A DNA stretch of 64,000 nucleotides. Origin: Candidatus Obscuribacter sp. GTDB lineage: Bacteria; Cyanobacteriota; Vampirovibrionia; Obscuribacterales; Obscuribacteraceae. The stretch covers positions 4,092,001 to 4,156,000 of the forward strand of contig JADJQZ010000001.1 in assembly GCA_016712465.1 (NCBI GenBank), read 5' to 3'. The position numbers were made by a program, and so were the translations under genes. The notes beneath the pieces were generated by a model. It worked only from the letters and a program-made list of their open reading frames with translations, did not search any database and was not told the DNA's origin. The first letter of the stretch is position 1; the number at the start of each line of letters is the position of its first letter. Positions 1 to 10,647 of this stretch are shown here, piece after piece.

Positions 1-2
1 AA

Positions 3-3000
3 GAAAGCATCTTCTCCGGTCACTTGCAACTAACAAAACCGGGCCGACAGCTTCAGATAGTAGAAGAGCGTCAGGACGGGGCTCGTCTTTTCAGACAAGA
101 CGGAGCCGTCATGACTTTCAGCAAGAACGGCTCGGAGTTGGAAATACAGCGCGGCGGCGTCCAGAGGCAAGGGCTCAAGATAGGAGCCTTTGATGAACAA
201 GGCAAACCTACAAAAATCTATTCGGAGAAAGGCGACGGCTCCTACAGCAGCACCGAAGACGGTATTACATGGAAAGGTTATGACGCAAACGGCAAGCTCA
301 TACCAGGCAGTGAGAAAAAAGAGGTAGTAGTACTTGATCTGGCCGCCGGCGTAATCGGACACCTTTCAGAGGACCGCAGCAAGGTCGTGGAAGAACGCTT
401 TGACGGCTCCCTCAAAGAATACGAAGCAGTAGGGAAAGAGGGACTGGTGGTAACCCGAGAAGTGAGCGCGGGCGGCACCACGGTGCAACACTCTTATAAA
501 GACGGCAGACTTTCGGAAACGAAGGAAAGCACCGGCAGCGGTGCCATGCGTACCTGGCAAAATCTCAGCCTGAAAGGTCAGGACGGACAGAGGTTGGACT
601 ATCCAGTACTTACAGCTCGACGCAGTGCCGCAGAGCATGGCGGCAAGGAAATGACCTTTACTTATGAGACTGACACCAAACCAGGTGCCATACCTAAAAT
701 TACAAGCTACACAGATGAGCAGGGGAAATGGTCGGCAAAGAATGGAGCACCGGAGACGGGCATTTACATAAACGAAAGGACCGGAGATCACCGGGTCGAG
801 AGCCTGGCCGTCACCATGGATGGAAGGCTGAAGCGAGTCAGTCAAGTACAAAATGACGTGATTGGACTGGGCAATGACCTGGAGACAAGTAGAGAAATCA
901 CCACCATGGACGGCACGGTCATTGCCTTTCCGGCAGGCGGTGGTCTCCTGCTTCGGGATAAAGATGGAAATGCCGCCCGCACCATTAGCGATACCGGCGC
1001 CGCTAAAGACTATTCCTACAATGAAGCCGGGCTTTTAAACAAAGTAGTGGAAACCGATGCCACTGGCAAGACAAACACCTGGGAAGCCAGTATCGGTCAT
1101 ATGCTCTCAACCTGGAGAGACTCCACCGGCAAAGTAGAACATGGGGATTGGCGCATTAGCAAAACCACCGGTCAGGAATTCTTCATCTTCGAGAAAGGCG
1201 CAAGTTACAGCAGGGACGCCGGACAGGACAAGTACAAACAGGTCAGCGACGGTAAGGAAGCAAGAGAAAAGGTCGATGCTCTCATGACGGCCTATGAAGA
1301 CTGGTACTTGACCAATGGTCGCCGCTTCGAGGCCCTGCGCAGCAACCTGGAAAACATGACCCCCGATCAAATCATGATGTTCAGGCGCGCCTTCAAAGAG
1401 AAACATTCTGATGACTATTCCACCTTCGGTCACTACATCGGCGAAAAATTCGGTCAGTCGGCCCGGGGCGAAATTCTCACTGACATGATCAACCCCAGGG
1501 CTCGAACCGTCAGCGCCCGGGAGGCTGAAATCACAGCCGGCAAGCTGAGGGCGGCCATGCATGAGATGAGAGAAGACTCTTTCTTCAAGCGAAACGACAG
1601 CGTACTGCAAAGAGAAATGCGCGAAACCGTGGCCAATCTTGACCAGGTCAAACTAAACAACCTCAACAAGCTCTACGAAGGTCGTTATCACAAGAGCGCC
1701 ATGGAGGAAGTGAAGCAACTGCCGGGTTACGAAAAAGCCCCCCTGGTACACCAGATGGCCATGGCCCTCTACATGCAAAAGGGCTCCGACCGGCGCACGG
1801 TAGAAGAAGAGAAAGCGCTCCTAAACGAGAGCACTAGAGCTTTCAAATTTGAAGCACTGGGCGATAGCAGGGGTGAAGCCAGACAAAATATCGTTGCCTT
1901 AAATAACAAAATCGCCATGAACAATCTGGAGTTGTTCAAAGAATTCGCCGGTCGCTCAAGCAGTCAGGCCAGAGAAGAGTTTCAAAGGGAAGGCGGCGAT
2001 AAAAGCCTGGAGAATGCCCTGGTGCCTGAGTACAAGCGACAAGCCGACGGCAAGTACAAATTTGAAAACGGCATCTTCTCGCCGCTATCGGAACCGGGCC
2101 GGCTCATGACCATCGCCCGAGATTATGTGAGGGAAGGCAAGACCTCCGCCATCACGAAGATAGAAGAAAACAACTGGGGAACAGGTCCATCCCAGGAGCA
2201 ACTGGAAAAGATTTTTCAGAACATGAGCGCGGCAGACAGAGGGCGCTTTCGCCTGGGCTTCGAACTGGCTTCCGACCTCAAGAAAGACCAGGGGGACCCA
2301 AGACATATAGCAGCCAGTACCCTACTTTCTGAAACGAACCAGACAAGCGAGGCAAAACAGGCCAGAGACGCACACAACTACTTTGTCGAATTTGCAGCCA
2401 AAAGCAGGGACTTGCACTGGTTCTCGAAGGACATCAAAGAAGCCAAATACCTGCAGGCCGCCTATGGTTCACAAGCAGGCATGGAACTGGATAAACAGGC
2501 CGGATTCTTCACCCATGGCAGCGCTCAGAACTTCATGAAAAGCGTTGAAAATCTGGACGCAGCCACTATCAAGAGCCTGGTGGAAAACCCGGAACTGCAC
2601 GCCATGCTGAAAGCGCAGGCGAAAGACCGCTACGGTGAAGATGCTCGGTCCACAAACGCCCTCAAGCTCCTGGACCAAAAGCTGGCAATGGCAAAGGATT
2701 TCAAGGAAGGCAATGAAGAACGACTGATAACCCTGGCACCCAAGCTTGAGAAAGCGGAAAATCTGGAGCAGTTTAAGGCTGGTAGAGAACTGTCCTTGCA
2801 TCTGGAAAGCCTGAATCCTGTGGAAAGGCTGAACCAGCTTCAGAAACTGAGAGCAACGGAAGAAGGACGGAAGCAACTACAGAATTTGGATAGCTTCCAC
2901 AATACCATTTTCGAAGCCACCAGAGACAACGTCAGGAATGACATCAAGGACTCCATAAAGAACGCCAATGGCATAAGCGACATCATGCTGGCCATCGAAA

Positions 3001-6000
3001 AGATGACACCGATTGAACGAGCCAACTATGCCACACACGAAAACATTCGCCATGACCTGGCCAATGCATTGAAGGAAAGACTGCCTTATTCTCAAACCGG
3101 GCAGGAAGCAGCTCTCAGCCTGCTTCGGCAAATTCAAGAAAATCCCACAGCCAGTCCAAGGAAAGATGCCATCACTTGCTTACTGGAGGAGGCAGCCACA
3201 AGAGGTCCTTCCGTAGCTGCCGGCATGAAGATCATCAACGAAAGCCTCAGCACTGAAAGTGGTGAGAAGCTGAGAGAGAGGTTGAAAGTAGACCCGCAGT
3301 TGCGGGAGTCTTTTGAACGAGCCGTAAATGCTGTCTTTCAGGTGGCCATTCCGGAAGGAGAGGGCAGCACCCGCTACGAAATACTACCGGATCTGGAGAG
3401 TCGCATTATAATGCCCGCCATCAATGGCGGACTGGTGCCGGTAAAGGAAATGAATCAGTACCTCACTCAAAATCAGGTGGTGGAAAATCTGCTAGCCCTG
3501 GGTGGCGGTAGCCCTTCAAAAGCAATAACGGACCTGAGCGACAAGGAAAAGGGAGATCTAACCCAGAGGCTATCGGCAAGGCTGACTGAAGATCAAAGTG
3601 AAATTGCCCAGGCAGTGCTCAAGCAGGGCACCGCTCTTCCCGAGGACAAACTGCGCGCCTTCACACTGGGCATTATCAAGGAAGATACGGCCCTGGCAAT
3701 TATCAAAGACATTGCCGCTATGCCCCAGGACAAACGCCAGGCCTTGCTGGATGCCTATGCCGGCAAGTACGACGGCGATCTGCTCACCGATATGAAGAAT
3801 AGATTCTCCGTGAAAGAAGCAGGCAGACTGGAAGCAGCCCTGCGAAATGAGACCTGGTCCGACCACAGGAGCTATGAACATGCCAGACAGGAAGCCTCTG
3901 CCGTAGACACCTTCGGCGCCGACTACGGCTTTGATTCCAGCCGGCTTTCCCTGGAAGAAAGCAGCCGGGATTTCGCCACCGCTCTCACTGCGGCCCACAA
4001 GGAGCACCGCGCTCTCACCGGCAAAGAAATAAACCAGTTGCAGGACAAAGTCTTCACAAGCATTGAAGACCATGTCAAAAGTCAGGAACAGAGAGCCGAT
4101 CTAGTGGCCGACACCTGCATCATGGCAGCCGCCGCCGCTGCTACTGTTTGCACTGCCGGTGCCGCTTCTCCGCTCTTACTGGCCTCCTTCACCGCCGGCG
4201 CCGCCGCTTTCAAGTTGGGAGCCACTGCCACCATGACCGGTTCCAACTTCGACAGCCGTGCCTCAAACATATTCGGCAAACTTTCCTCCGGCGCGGTCAA
4301 TGGTTTCACAGGCATCTTCGGCCCGGCAGAACTAGCAGCCATGGCCGGCATCGGCACCAGAGCCGCCAGTCGCGTTGCCGGCAACATGCTCTCGGATGCA
4401 GCCATGCAAGGACTTTCCACCAGCGCAAAAAAAGAAATTCAAGATACCATCACCAGAGAAGTAGCCGAATCCATCCGTCAGCAGATTCTCTCCGGCTCCT
4501 ATAAAGCCGACAGTAAAATGCTTGGAGACGTGGTCGAGGATCTGGTTAAAAGGGGACTCCTGGACGAAAGCCAGGCAGCGGTTGCCGGAAAACTAATGGG
4601 AGCATCCCTGAAGGAGACCATGGAAGCGGAAGCCAGGGCCTTCCTCAAGCACGAAGCCACCACCATGGCCCTCAATCAGGCAAGCGGCGCCGGCGGTTCC
4701 GTGCTGGGATCATTCACCGAGGCCAAGATCCGGGGGGCCGACTTCACCATGGAGGATGCACGGGATGCCATCCTGAGAGGCAGCTTCGGTGCTAGCAGTG
4801 GTCACCTGGGGGGGCGCGCCTCCCTGAAGCTGACCGGCGGTCTGAGCGGCGGCGAATCGCTGCTATCCTTAGCCACCAAAAGCGGTACCAATCTCTCCAC
4901 CCTGGTAGGCAGCACTGCCACCGCCAATTTCGCGGCAGAAAATATGATTGCCAGCCTCAGAGGTACGGGTTACTCTGCAGAAGGCTTCTCCCAGCAAACA
5001 CTGAACGCAGCCATCGCACCGTTCTTTCAACAAATTCGACAGTCCCGCAACTTGCTTTCGGAAAGACCGGCAGAAACTACACAGCCAACTTCCCACGCAG
5101 AAGCCGAGAGCAAACCATCCACCGGACACCAGGTGGACTATCGCAGTCAGGCCGATATGCAGGCTCAAAACCTGGCCAAACAAGAGGCTGAATTTAAGCA
5201 GAACAAAGCCTGGTTTGATAAGGAAACCCTGCAGGTGAAAGAGCAGGAGTTGCAGGCGGCCAGAGTGCAGCTCACCGATACCCTCGTCAGGGACGCCGGT
5301 GATCTTATTGCCAGAAGCACTGGTATACCGCTGGCAGAAGGCGAAAGTCTGGCTCGAAAAATAGGCATCGATCTCAAAGAAGCCTCCGAAAATCCCGGCG
5401 CCCAGGGACAGTTCGACCCGCGCAGCGGGCGCATTGACCTCTATGTGGGAGACCCTGATTCGTCCGTCAAACCCGGTCAAACAGTTGATCATGAAACCGC
5501 CCACCTTCTCGATGCCGCCAGGAATCAGGCCCTTTTTGAAGCCAATCCCAAACTATTCCTGGAAACCCTGGTGGACGACAGCATGGCCGGCGCCTTCAGT
5601 AAGGGTGAAGCAAGACTGGAAAAGGCTGTATTTGGAGAGCGCAGTTTCGAAAGAGAAGCGGTGAGAGGCAAGAACGGCTTCACTGCAGATGATGCCAAGT
5701 TTGCCAGGGAGCAAATCAAAGCCTATATGACCGAAAACATGAAAGACGGCAAACTGCCGGCGGTGCCAAGCGCGGAGGAACTGAACAAGTTCATCTACCA
5801 GCGCGGTGCCGACTTTCCCCACGCCCAATTCAGCCATAATCAAGCCCTAATTTACGAGATGCGCCGGGAAATATCGAACCTGCGCGTCACCTTCAACAAC
5901 ACCGGTCTAGCACCTGAAGCTTTAGCAAGAGAACCGGTACGGAGTCTTGTGGATCTGACAAGAAAAACCCTGGGCGAGAATCCCAGCAAAGAGCAGTATG

Positions 6001-8381
6001 TCAATGCCCTGGCCGGTGCCTCAGACGCGGCTCTGGCCCTCGGCAGCCAGTCCAATGCCTATTATGACTTCGGCTCCCGTTATGAAAACAAAGCCAACCG
6101 CCTGCAATACTCCCGCACCCTCGAAGGTGCCCTGGGCGAAAGCCAGGGGCAGACCAGGCAATTACAGAGACAGTTGCACGAACTTGCCGCCGATGGACAA
6201 CTGGAATGGAAACTCAGTTCGGCACAGACCGCCAGGCACCTCAAAGATCTGACCACCGCCCTTGACGGGGCCGGTACAAGCACGGTCAAGATGCTGGAGA
6301 ACCTCAACAGCCCGGCAGGAAAAGCAGCCCTGGCGGCCCTTGCCAATGAGCCCTCCCTGCCTGCGGCCTTGAAAGAAACAGCAAGACAACTGAGTGCCAA
6401 TATGCAAGTGGTGGAAGAATCAACAAGGGCACTGCGTTTTCTTACTGCACTGGATATGGTGGCACGAGACTCGGCCAAGTTGAAGATGCAAGACCCGGCA
6501 GTTTCTAAAGAAGAACTGGAAGCAAGCCGCAAACAATGGCTGGAAAGTGCCTTTGCCAATGCCCCTCAGGGGCAGGAAGCAAGACTGGCTGCTTACATGG
6601 AGCGAAGAGGCTACCTGCCGGCTACCGGTGCAGAAGACCTTCTCAAGCCCAAATCTGCGAAGGGCACAGGGGAAATTGTGGTGGAGACAGACGAGCGCGC
6701 CGTCCACTACGCAAAAGAACGTCCGGAAGATACATCGAAGAATTGGTCCCAGGCAGCCACCCAGAAGGTGATTGCCGCCATGGACCAGATAAAGCTCGAA
6801 ATCATTTCCAGTCCGCAATATAGAACCGTCAATCGAGGCGGCGACAGAACCCAACTTGATGTCTTCCGCATTCTCGCAAACGAAGATGGAATGCTGGCCA
6901 GGCTACAAAGAGAAGGAAAGATATCAAAAGACTGGGAGATTTATCCAACCGCGCCCCAGGCACCACTGGACAAGGTCGGGGCCGACTATCTGCTGGTCAA
7001 CAGAAAAACCGGCGAGTTTCATATTCTCGATGCCACCTCCAACAACGAAAAGAAATCTGTCTTCAAATTAAGAGAAGACGGTGTGATTTATGTAAACAAA
7101 CAGTTCCTCGATACGGACGGCAGTCCGTTAGGCAAGGCAAATCGAAACCAGGAAGTAAAGCCCACACGCTCAGAACTGGCCAACCTGGATCTAGGACAGA
7201 GAATCAACTTGCTTAACGACCAGAGCCTCCCGGCAACGGAAAGAGCGGCGCTCTTCCTGGATATGCTGGAAGCCAAACTGGTAAAGATGACCTCCACACC
7301 TTCTCATTTAAAGATCGGCACCGACGGGCCGCCCCTTCCTTCCCTCAGAATAACAGGCGCTGAGGACACTGCCAAACAGGTAAGCGAACTTGTGAGTTGG
7401 GCAAAAGAGAGAGCAGCCAGGAGTAATAACGAAAACGAAAAAGTTCTATTCAATGATATGGCCGCCAAACTGGCAGGCGCAGAAACTCACAGCGAACTGA
7501 AAGCACGTGAATTACCGGCGCCAAAATTGACGCAAACTCTGGAGCGGGCCATAGAAGAAGAGCTTATTGCCTACGCCCTCTCCCGTGCCACGCGAGTTTC
7601 AGCACCACCGGCAGCAGGAAAAGATAAGAGCAACATTAGAGTCTTCGACGGCAATATCAAGTTGCAGACCGAAGACGGCAATCTGCACGACGGTGGCTCC
7701 GTAGCCAGAGCACTGGCCAAACAGACCAACACGCTTTCAGACCCAGCTACCATCGCCAGCCGACTGACGGATACTCAGTTAAAAGCACTGGGAATCAAAC
7801 CGGAGCAAGTAGCCGCCCTGATGAAACCCTTACTTGAACGAGCGCAGAGCCGACAGACAACGCCTATCAATAGAGAACAGCGGCTGGAAATCAGAGCCGC
7901 TGCCATGGTAGACCTGCTGCGCACCGATCCCTCTTTCCGGAAAGCTATGGACGGAGTCAAAGATGTGATCTTTGGTCTCAAAGGTGACATCGAGGGGGGG
8001 CGAGTGCAGGGAGAGCGAAGCCGAGATATTCTTGATAATGCCTTAAATAGACTGAGGAGTAGAACTGAAGATTCCCTGCTCGGGCTCCAGGAAAATACCC
8101 CGACACCGAAGAAAGACGCAAAAGTGGAAAAGCTTGCAGAGACCATGCCTGAGTCGGCAAAAGTGCTCCGAGCTCTGACCGGCAAACCGCAAGAAGCCTC
8201 TGCACCAAGCGAAAATGTTCTCGAAGCTCTCACCTTGCTGCATGAGGATGATTATAAGGAAATTCCGGAGTCTGAAAGAAGCAAAATGAAAGCCTTGAGA
8301 GAAGCCTATATTGACTCCAAACACCCGCAACACACAAGAGCCGTCAAAGCCCTGCACGAACTATTAAATCAAGAGAACTGA
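3..8381 (+). CDS. Giant Rhs-like multidomain protein, possible polymorphic toxin (5'-partial)
   Basis: This reading frame is open from the first bases of the window, so the true start lies upstream. The first start-like codon is a TTG at 24, which gives 2785 residues, and residue numbers here count from it. The N-terminal 400 residues contain degenerate YD/Rhs-like repeats with many DG, YN and DxxG turns. The middle is long, helical and charged, with stretches that loosely resemble annexin repeats near 1190-1290. An Ala/Gly-rich hydrophobic segment spans about 1362-1410. A HETAH sequence at 1823-1827 matches the HExxH zinc-metalloprotease motif. Near 2321-2343 the segment GADYLL...ILDAT...EKK resembles a PD-(D/E)XK nuclease core (D2321, D2336, K2343). 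No signal peptide is visible because the N-terminus is missing. The architecture recalls polymorphic toxins. The annexin and nuclease readings are tentative. No dedicated immunity gene is obvious downstream. Confidence 0.7.
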   Translation, partial: ESIFSGHLQLTKPGRQLQIVEERQDGARLFRQDGAVMTFSKNGSELEIQRGGVQRQGLKIGAFDEQGKPTKIYSEKGDGSYSSTEDGITWKGYDANGKLIPGSEKKEVVVLDLAAGVIGHLSEDRSKVVEERFDGSLKEYEAVGKEGLVVTREVSAGGTTVQHSYKDGRLSETKESTGSGAMRTWQNLSLKGQDGQRLDYPVLTARRSAAEHGGKEMTFTYETDTKPGAIPKITSYTDEQGKWSAKNGAPETGIYINERTGDHRVESLAVTMDGRLKRVSQVQNDVIGLGNDLETSREITTMDGTVIAFPAGGGLLLRDKDGNAARTISDTGAAKDYSYNEAGLLNKVVETDATGKTNTWEASIGHMLSTWRDSTGKVEHGDWRISKTTGQEFFIFEKGASYSRDAGQDKYKQVSDGKEAREKVDALMTAYEDWYLTNGRRFEALRSNLENMTPDQIMMFRRAFKEKHSDDYSTFGHYIGEKFGQSARGEILTDMINPRARTVSAREAEITAGKLRAAMHEMREDSFFKRNDSVLQREMRETVANLDQVKLNNLNKLYEGRYHKSAMEEVKQLPGYEKAPLVHQMAMALYMQKGSDRRTVEEEKALLNESTRAFKFEALGDSRGEARQNIVALNNKIAMNNLELFKEFAGRSSSQAREEFQREGGDKSLENALVPEYKRQADGKYKFENGIFSPLSEPGRLMTIARDYVREGKTSAITKIEENNWGTGPSQEQLEKIFQNMSAADRGRFRLGFELASDLKKDQGDPRHIAASTLLSETNQTSEAKQARDAHNYFVEFAAKSRDLHWFSKDIKEAKYLQAAYGSQAGMELDKQAGFFTHGSAQNFMKSVENLDAATIKSLVENPELHAMLKAQAKDRYGEDARSTNALKLLDQKLAMAKDFKEGNEERLITLAPKLEKAENLEQFKAGRELSLHLESLNPVERLNQLQKLRATEEGRKQLQNLDSFHNTIFEATRDNVRNDIKDSIKNANGISDIMLAIEKMTPIERANYATHENIRHDLANALKERLPYSQTGQEAALSLLRQIQENPTASPRKDAITCLLEEAATRGPSVAAGMKIINESLSTESGEKLRERLKVDPQLRESFERAVNAVFQVAIPEGEGSTRYEILPDLESRIIMPAINGGLVPVKEMNQYLTQNQVVENLLALGGGSPSKAITDLSDKEKGDLTQRLSARLTEDQSEIAQAVLKQGTALPEDKLRAFTLGIIKEDTALAIIKDIAAMPQDKRQALLDAYAGKYDGDLLTDMKNRFSVKEAGRLEAALRNETWSDHRSYEHARQEASAVDTFGADYGFDSSRLSLEESSRDFATALTAAHKEHRALTGKEINQLQDKVFTSIEDHVKSQEQRADLVADTCIMAAAAAATVCTAGAASPLLLASFTAGAAAFKLGATATMTGSNFDSRASNIFGKLSSGAVNGFTGIFGPAELAAMAGIGTRAASRVAGNMLSDAAMQGLSTSAKKEIQDTITREVAESIRQQILSGSYKADSKMLGDVVEDLVKRGLLDESQAAVAGKLMGASLKETMEAEARAFLKHEATTMALNQASGAGGSVLGSFTEAKIRGADFTMEDARDAILRGSFGASSGHLGGRASLKLTGGLSGGESLLSLATKSGTNLSTLVGSTATANFAAENMIASLRGTGYSAEGFSQQTLNAAIAPFFQQIRQSRNLLSERPAETTQPTSHAEAESKPSTGHQVDYRSQADMQAQNLAKQEAEFKQNKAWFDKETLQVKEQELQAARVQLTDTLVRDAGDLIARSTGIPLAEGESLARKIGIDLKEASENPGAQGQFDPRSGRIDLYVGDPDSSVKPGQTVDHETAHLLDAARNQALFEANPKLFLETLVDDSMAGAFSKGEARLEKAVFGERSFEREAVRGKNGFTADDAKFAREQIKAYMTENMKDGKLPAVPSAEELNKFIYQRGADFPHAQFSHNQALIYEMRREISNLRVTFNNTGLAPEALAREPVRSLVDLTRKTLGENPSKEQYVNALAGASDAALALGSQSNAYYDFGSRYENKANRLQYSRTLEGALGESQGQTRQLQRQLHELAADGQLEWKLSSAQTARHLKDLTTALDGAGTSTVKMLENLNSPAGKAALAALANEPSLPAALKETARQLSANMQVVEESTRALRFLTALDMVARDSAKLKMQDPAVSKEELEASRKQWLESAFANAPQGQEARLAAYMERRGYLPATGAEDLLKPKSAKGTGEIVVETDERAVHYAKERPEDTSKNWSQAATQKVIAAMDQIKLEIISSPQYRTVNRGGDRTQLDVFRILANEDGMLARLQREGKISKDWEIYPTAPQAPLDKVGADYLLVNRKTGEFHILDATSNNEKKSVFKLREDGVIYVNKQFLDTDGSPLGKANRNQEVKPTRSELANLDLGQRINLLNDQSLPATERAALFLDMLEAKLVKMTSTPSHLKIGTDGPPLPSLRITGAEDTAKQVSELVSWAKERAARSNNENEKVLFNDMAAKLAGAETHSELKARELPAPKLTQTLERAIEEELIAYALSRATRVSAPPAAGKDKSNIRVFDGNIKLQTEDGNLHDGGSVARALAKQTNTLSDPATIASRLTDTQLKALGIKPEQVAALMKPLLERAQSRQTTPINREQRLEIRAAAMVDLLRTDPSFRKAMDGVKDVIFGLKGDIEGGRVQGERSRDILDNALNRLRSRTEDSLLGLQENTPTPKKDAKVEKLAETMPESAKVLRALTGKPQEASAPSENVLEALTLLHEDDYKEIPESERSKMKALREAYIDSKHPQHTRAVKALHELLNQEN

Positions 8382-8386
8382 AACAA

Positions 8387-8854
8387 TCAGGGCCTAGACT
8401 GCGACAATTCCTGATAGATCTTCATGCCGCCCTTCTCTTTGCGCAAGAGCAACACCAGCCAACTATCATAGTTTTTCAAGGTGGAATGACGCAGACTCTG
8501 TATTTTCACACCGTCGCCCAGAACCGTATAAGTTGTCTTGCTGAAAGTGTCGATATCATTTCTAGCTTTGGCAGCAGGCATCATGGCCGCCACCATTTTC
8601 TTATACTCCGGCGCGGCCAGTTTCAAGGTGCGGGTCTTGCCGCCCTGATAGTAACGGACATTCTGAATATCGGCTGAGTCGCTATAAAGCTCTGCCAGAG
8701 CCGGATCGAATTTATTGCCCAGCTCAACATAACGATTGAAGAACTCTTTCGCTTCCTTCAAGAGGGCTTCCTTGTCATCTCTGGCAGCGACGGGCAGCGC
8801 CAGTGCAAGGACCAGACAGATAAGGCCTTGAAAAATCCTTTCGACAGACTTCAT
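8387..8854 (-). CDS. Small exported protein, possibly SnoaL/NTF2-like
   Basis: About 155 residues from the ATG at 8854, which follows an AGGAAAG ribosome site. A longer frame to 8908 would overlap the dinB stop codon and lacks such a site. The N-terminus is a clear signal peptide: a basic start, a hydrophobic run and an AxA-type end near residue 24. The mature part is helical at first (KEAKEFFNRY), then has the strand-rich pattern and the phrase ALAELYSDSADI typical of SnoaL/NTF2-like folds, in which Asp often lines a small pocket. The fold assignment rests on pattern only. The gene lies 50 bp after dinB on the same strand and could be co-transcribed. It converges with the giant gene 5 bp away. 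Confidence 0.7.
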   Translation of the reverse strand: MKSVERIFQGLICLVLALALPVAARDDKEALLKEAKEFFNRYVELGNKFDPALAELYSDSADIQNVRYYQGGKTRTLKLAAPEYKKMVAAMMPAAKARNDIDTFSKTTYTVLGDGVKIQSLRHSTLKNYDSWLVLLLRKEKGGMKIYQELSQSRP

Positions 8855-8904
8855 AACGGCTTTCCTTTCTTGACCCACCAACCAATAGCCTACACGAGCC
8901 CTAA

Positions 8905-10032
8905 TCACCAGTCAAAATCGAGCTTCAATTGCACGTACTGCTCTTCTTGCGTCGTCGCCTCCTCCTCCGTATCCAGATTAGAGACGGTCAGACCTAAAAG
9001 TCGCACGCTCTTGCTCAAGACCTCGGTGGAGGAAAGAAGCTCCATGGCCACTTTGAGCATCTCAGCGCGCCTGGATATTGATACAAAGGTTGTGCGACTG
9101 CGGGTAACTTGCTGATAGTCGCCGTACTTGACCTTCAAGGTGAGGGTGCGACCACCGGTTCCAGCCCGCTCCAGCCGACGCTCCAGAGTTTCGGCAATGT
9201 CGCCCAGGGCTTCATGAATGGCCTGCATGCCGTTCAAATCATCGGCATAGCTCTCTTCCGCCCCCACCGACTTGCGCACCCTATTTGGTACTACCGGGCG
9301 ATCGTCCCTTCCGCGAGCAATATGATAGTAATAGCTGCCGGCTTTGCCAAAACGACTGATTAGCTCGGCTTCCGAAAGTGCCTTCAAATCCTTGCCGGTA
9401 TGGATACCGCTAGCCTTCATCTTGCCGGCGGTAACATGACCAATACCGTAAAACTTCTCAATAGGAAGCGCTTCCGCAAAAGACTCAGCCTGATCAGGCT
9501 TGATCAAGAAGAGACCGTTAGGTTTTCGCACAGCGGAAGCCGTCTTGGCCAGAAACTTATTGATGGAAACGCCGGCCGAGGCCGTCAGCTCCGTCTCGGC
9601 GAAAATGCGGGCTTTGATCTCCCTCGCTATGAGAGTTGCGGAAGCACTCAGGGAAGGGTTGGAAACTTTATTGACGGTTACATCCAGATAGGCTTCATCA
9701 AGACTGAGGGGCTCCACCAAGTCTGTATAGTCGTGAAAAATGCGGTGAATATCGCTGGATACGCTGCGGTAAACTTCAAAACGGGGCTTGACGAAGATAA
9801 GCGCCGGGCAACGTTCCAGAGCGGTACGGGAAGGCATGGCCGAATGAATGCCGAAGCTGCGGGCTTCATAGCTGGCAGCTGCCACTACCCCGCGGCGGTC
9901 GGGCGTACCGCCCACCACGACGGGTTTGCCTCGCAAAGAGGCATTGTCTCTCTGTTCAACGGAAGCAAAAAAGGCATCCATGTCTACATGGATTATTTTC
10001 CGCTCGCGATTTTCGCTACTGCACTTGGTCAA
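8905..10032 (-). CDS. dinB: DNA polymerase IV (Y-family translesion polymerase)
   Basis: A 375-residue Y-family polymerase that copies past damaged template bases. Palm-domain metal ligands are present at D17 in HVDMDAFF and at D112-E113 in SLDEAYLD. The finger and thumb region continues with AGKTASAVRKPNG-like family phrases, and a helix-hairpin-helix-like stretch lies around FYGIGHVTAGK. The extreme C-terminus QLKLDF (368-373) fits the beta-clamp-binding motif, which would tether it to the replicase. The length is normal. It lies 12 bp downstream of a small CxxC protein on the same strand, so the two probably form an operon. I see no clear LexA-type operator upstream. Confidence 0.96.
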   Translation of the reverse strand: MTKCSSENRERKIIHVDMDAFFASVEQRDNASLRGKPVVVGGTPDRRGVVAAASYEARSFGIHSAMPSRTALERCPALIFVKPRFEVYRSVSSDIHRIFHDYTDLVEPLSLDEAYLDVTVNKVSNPSLSASATLIAREIKARIFAETELTASAGVSINKFLAKTASAVRKPNGLFLIKPDQAESFAEALPIEKFYGIGHVTAGKMKASGIHTGKDLKALSEAELISRFGKAGSYYYHIARGRDDRPVVPNRVRKSVGAEESYADDLNGMQAIHEALGDIAETLERRLERAGTGGRTLTLKVKYGDYQQVTRSRTTFVSISRRAEMLKVAMELLSSTEVLSKSVRLLGLTVSNLDTEEEATTQEEQYVQLKLDFDW

Positions 10033-10044
10033 GCAGTCTCAAAC

Positions 10045-10365
10045 TTACCACTCACGCGGCACGGCTTTGCGCAGTTCTTCCGGGTGGTGAATTGGTGTGC
10101 CGCAATCGACGCATTTGGGCAGACGACCAACAGTCCAGCCGGAAGTGGGCAGGGTGTGTCCATAGATTTCACACTGGCGGCCCTTGGGCTGCAAGGAATA
10201 GGTGAAGGTGGTCCACAAGTGGACGATGTGATCCCAGAAGGAATCACGCCTCAAACCTTCAATCTCTTCTACCCGTAAGGCTTTTTGCTTCAGCGTCGAA
10301 ATCTGATCTTTGCTTATCGGGACAGAACCCTGGGCCCTTTTGCCGATAACGGAACGATTGATCAT
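10045..10365 (-). CDS. Small CxxC protein upstream of dinB
   Basis: A 106-residue protein that I do not recognise. It has a basic N-terminus, a central aromatic stretch (SFWDHIVHLWTTF) and a C-terminal half with CEIYGH followed 17 residues later by CVDCG. This could form a small zinc ribbon, with a histidine pair (IHHPEE) nearby. The start at 10365 is preceded by GAGAGG about 9 bases upstream. It is 12 bp ahead of dinB in the same direction, which suggests co-transcription, but I would not assign a repair role from that alone. There is no signal peptide or membrane segment. Confidence 0.6.
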   Translation of the reverse strand: MINRSVIGKRAQGSVPISKDQISTLKQKALRVEEIEGLRRDSFWDHIVHLWTTFTYSLQPKGRQCEIYGHTLPTSGWTVGRLPKCVDCGTPIHHPEELRKAVPREW

Positions 10366-10645
10366 CTTGAGAAACCTCTCTCTTTCATTTGCTGCCGATT
10401 CTCGGCGATACTGAAGCTTTTGCTGATAAAGAACTGCGCTTCACATTATAGCTTTACAACTACGTGATTAACCAGAGTAGGAAGACCATTAAGCTCTTTT
10501 ATCGGCAACTGCCGTCTTGGGCAAACGCCTCAATACTGGCTACTTTCAGACACTACAGGGCGGACCATGAGACACCAATGCATATACGATGAGCATAAGT
10601 TTATCATAGACTCCTTAAATTCCCCTAACGCATATACAACAGATA
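10366..10645. other. Intergenic region without a gene
   Basis: About 280 bases between the dinB operon and the korB terminator. Apart from the candidate minus-strand -10 box, I see no open frame with a ribosome site, no tRNA-like fold and no repeat. Confidence 0.5.
10445..10471 (-). promoter_or_regulatory. Possible promoter for the CxxC-dinB operon
   Basis: On the minus strand a perfect TATAAT (+ coordinates 10445-10450) lies about 80 bases before the start codon at 10365. The matching -35 region is poor (GTTAAT-like, 16-17 bases upstream), so this is only a candidate. Confidence 0.35.
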
Positions 10646-10647
10646 GC

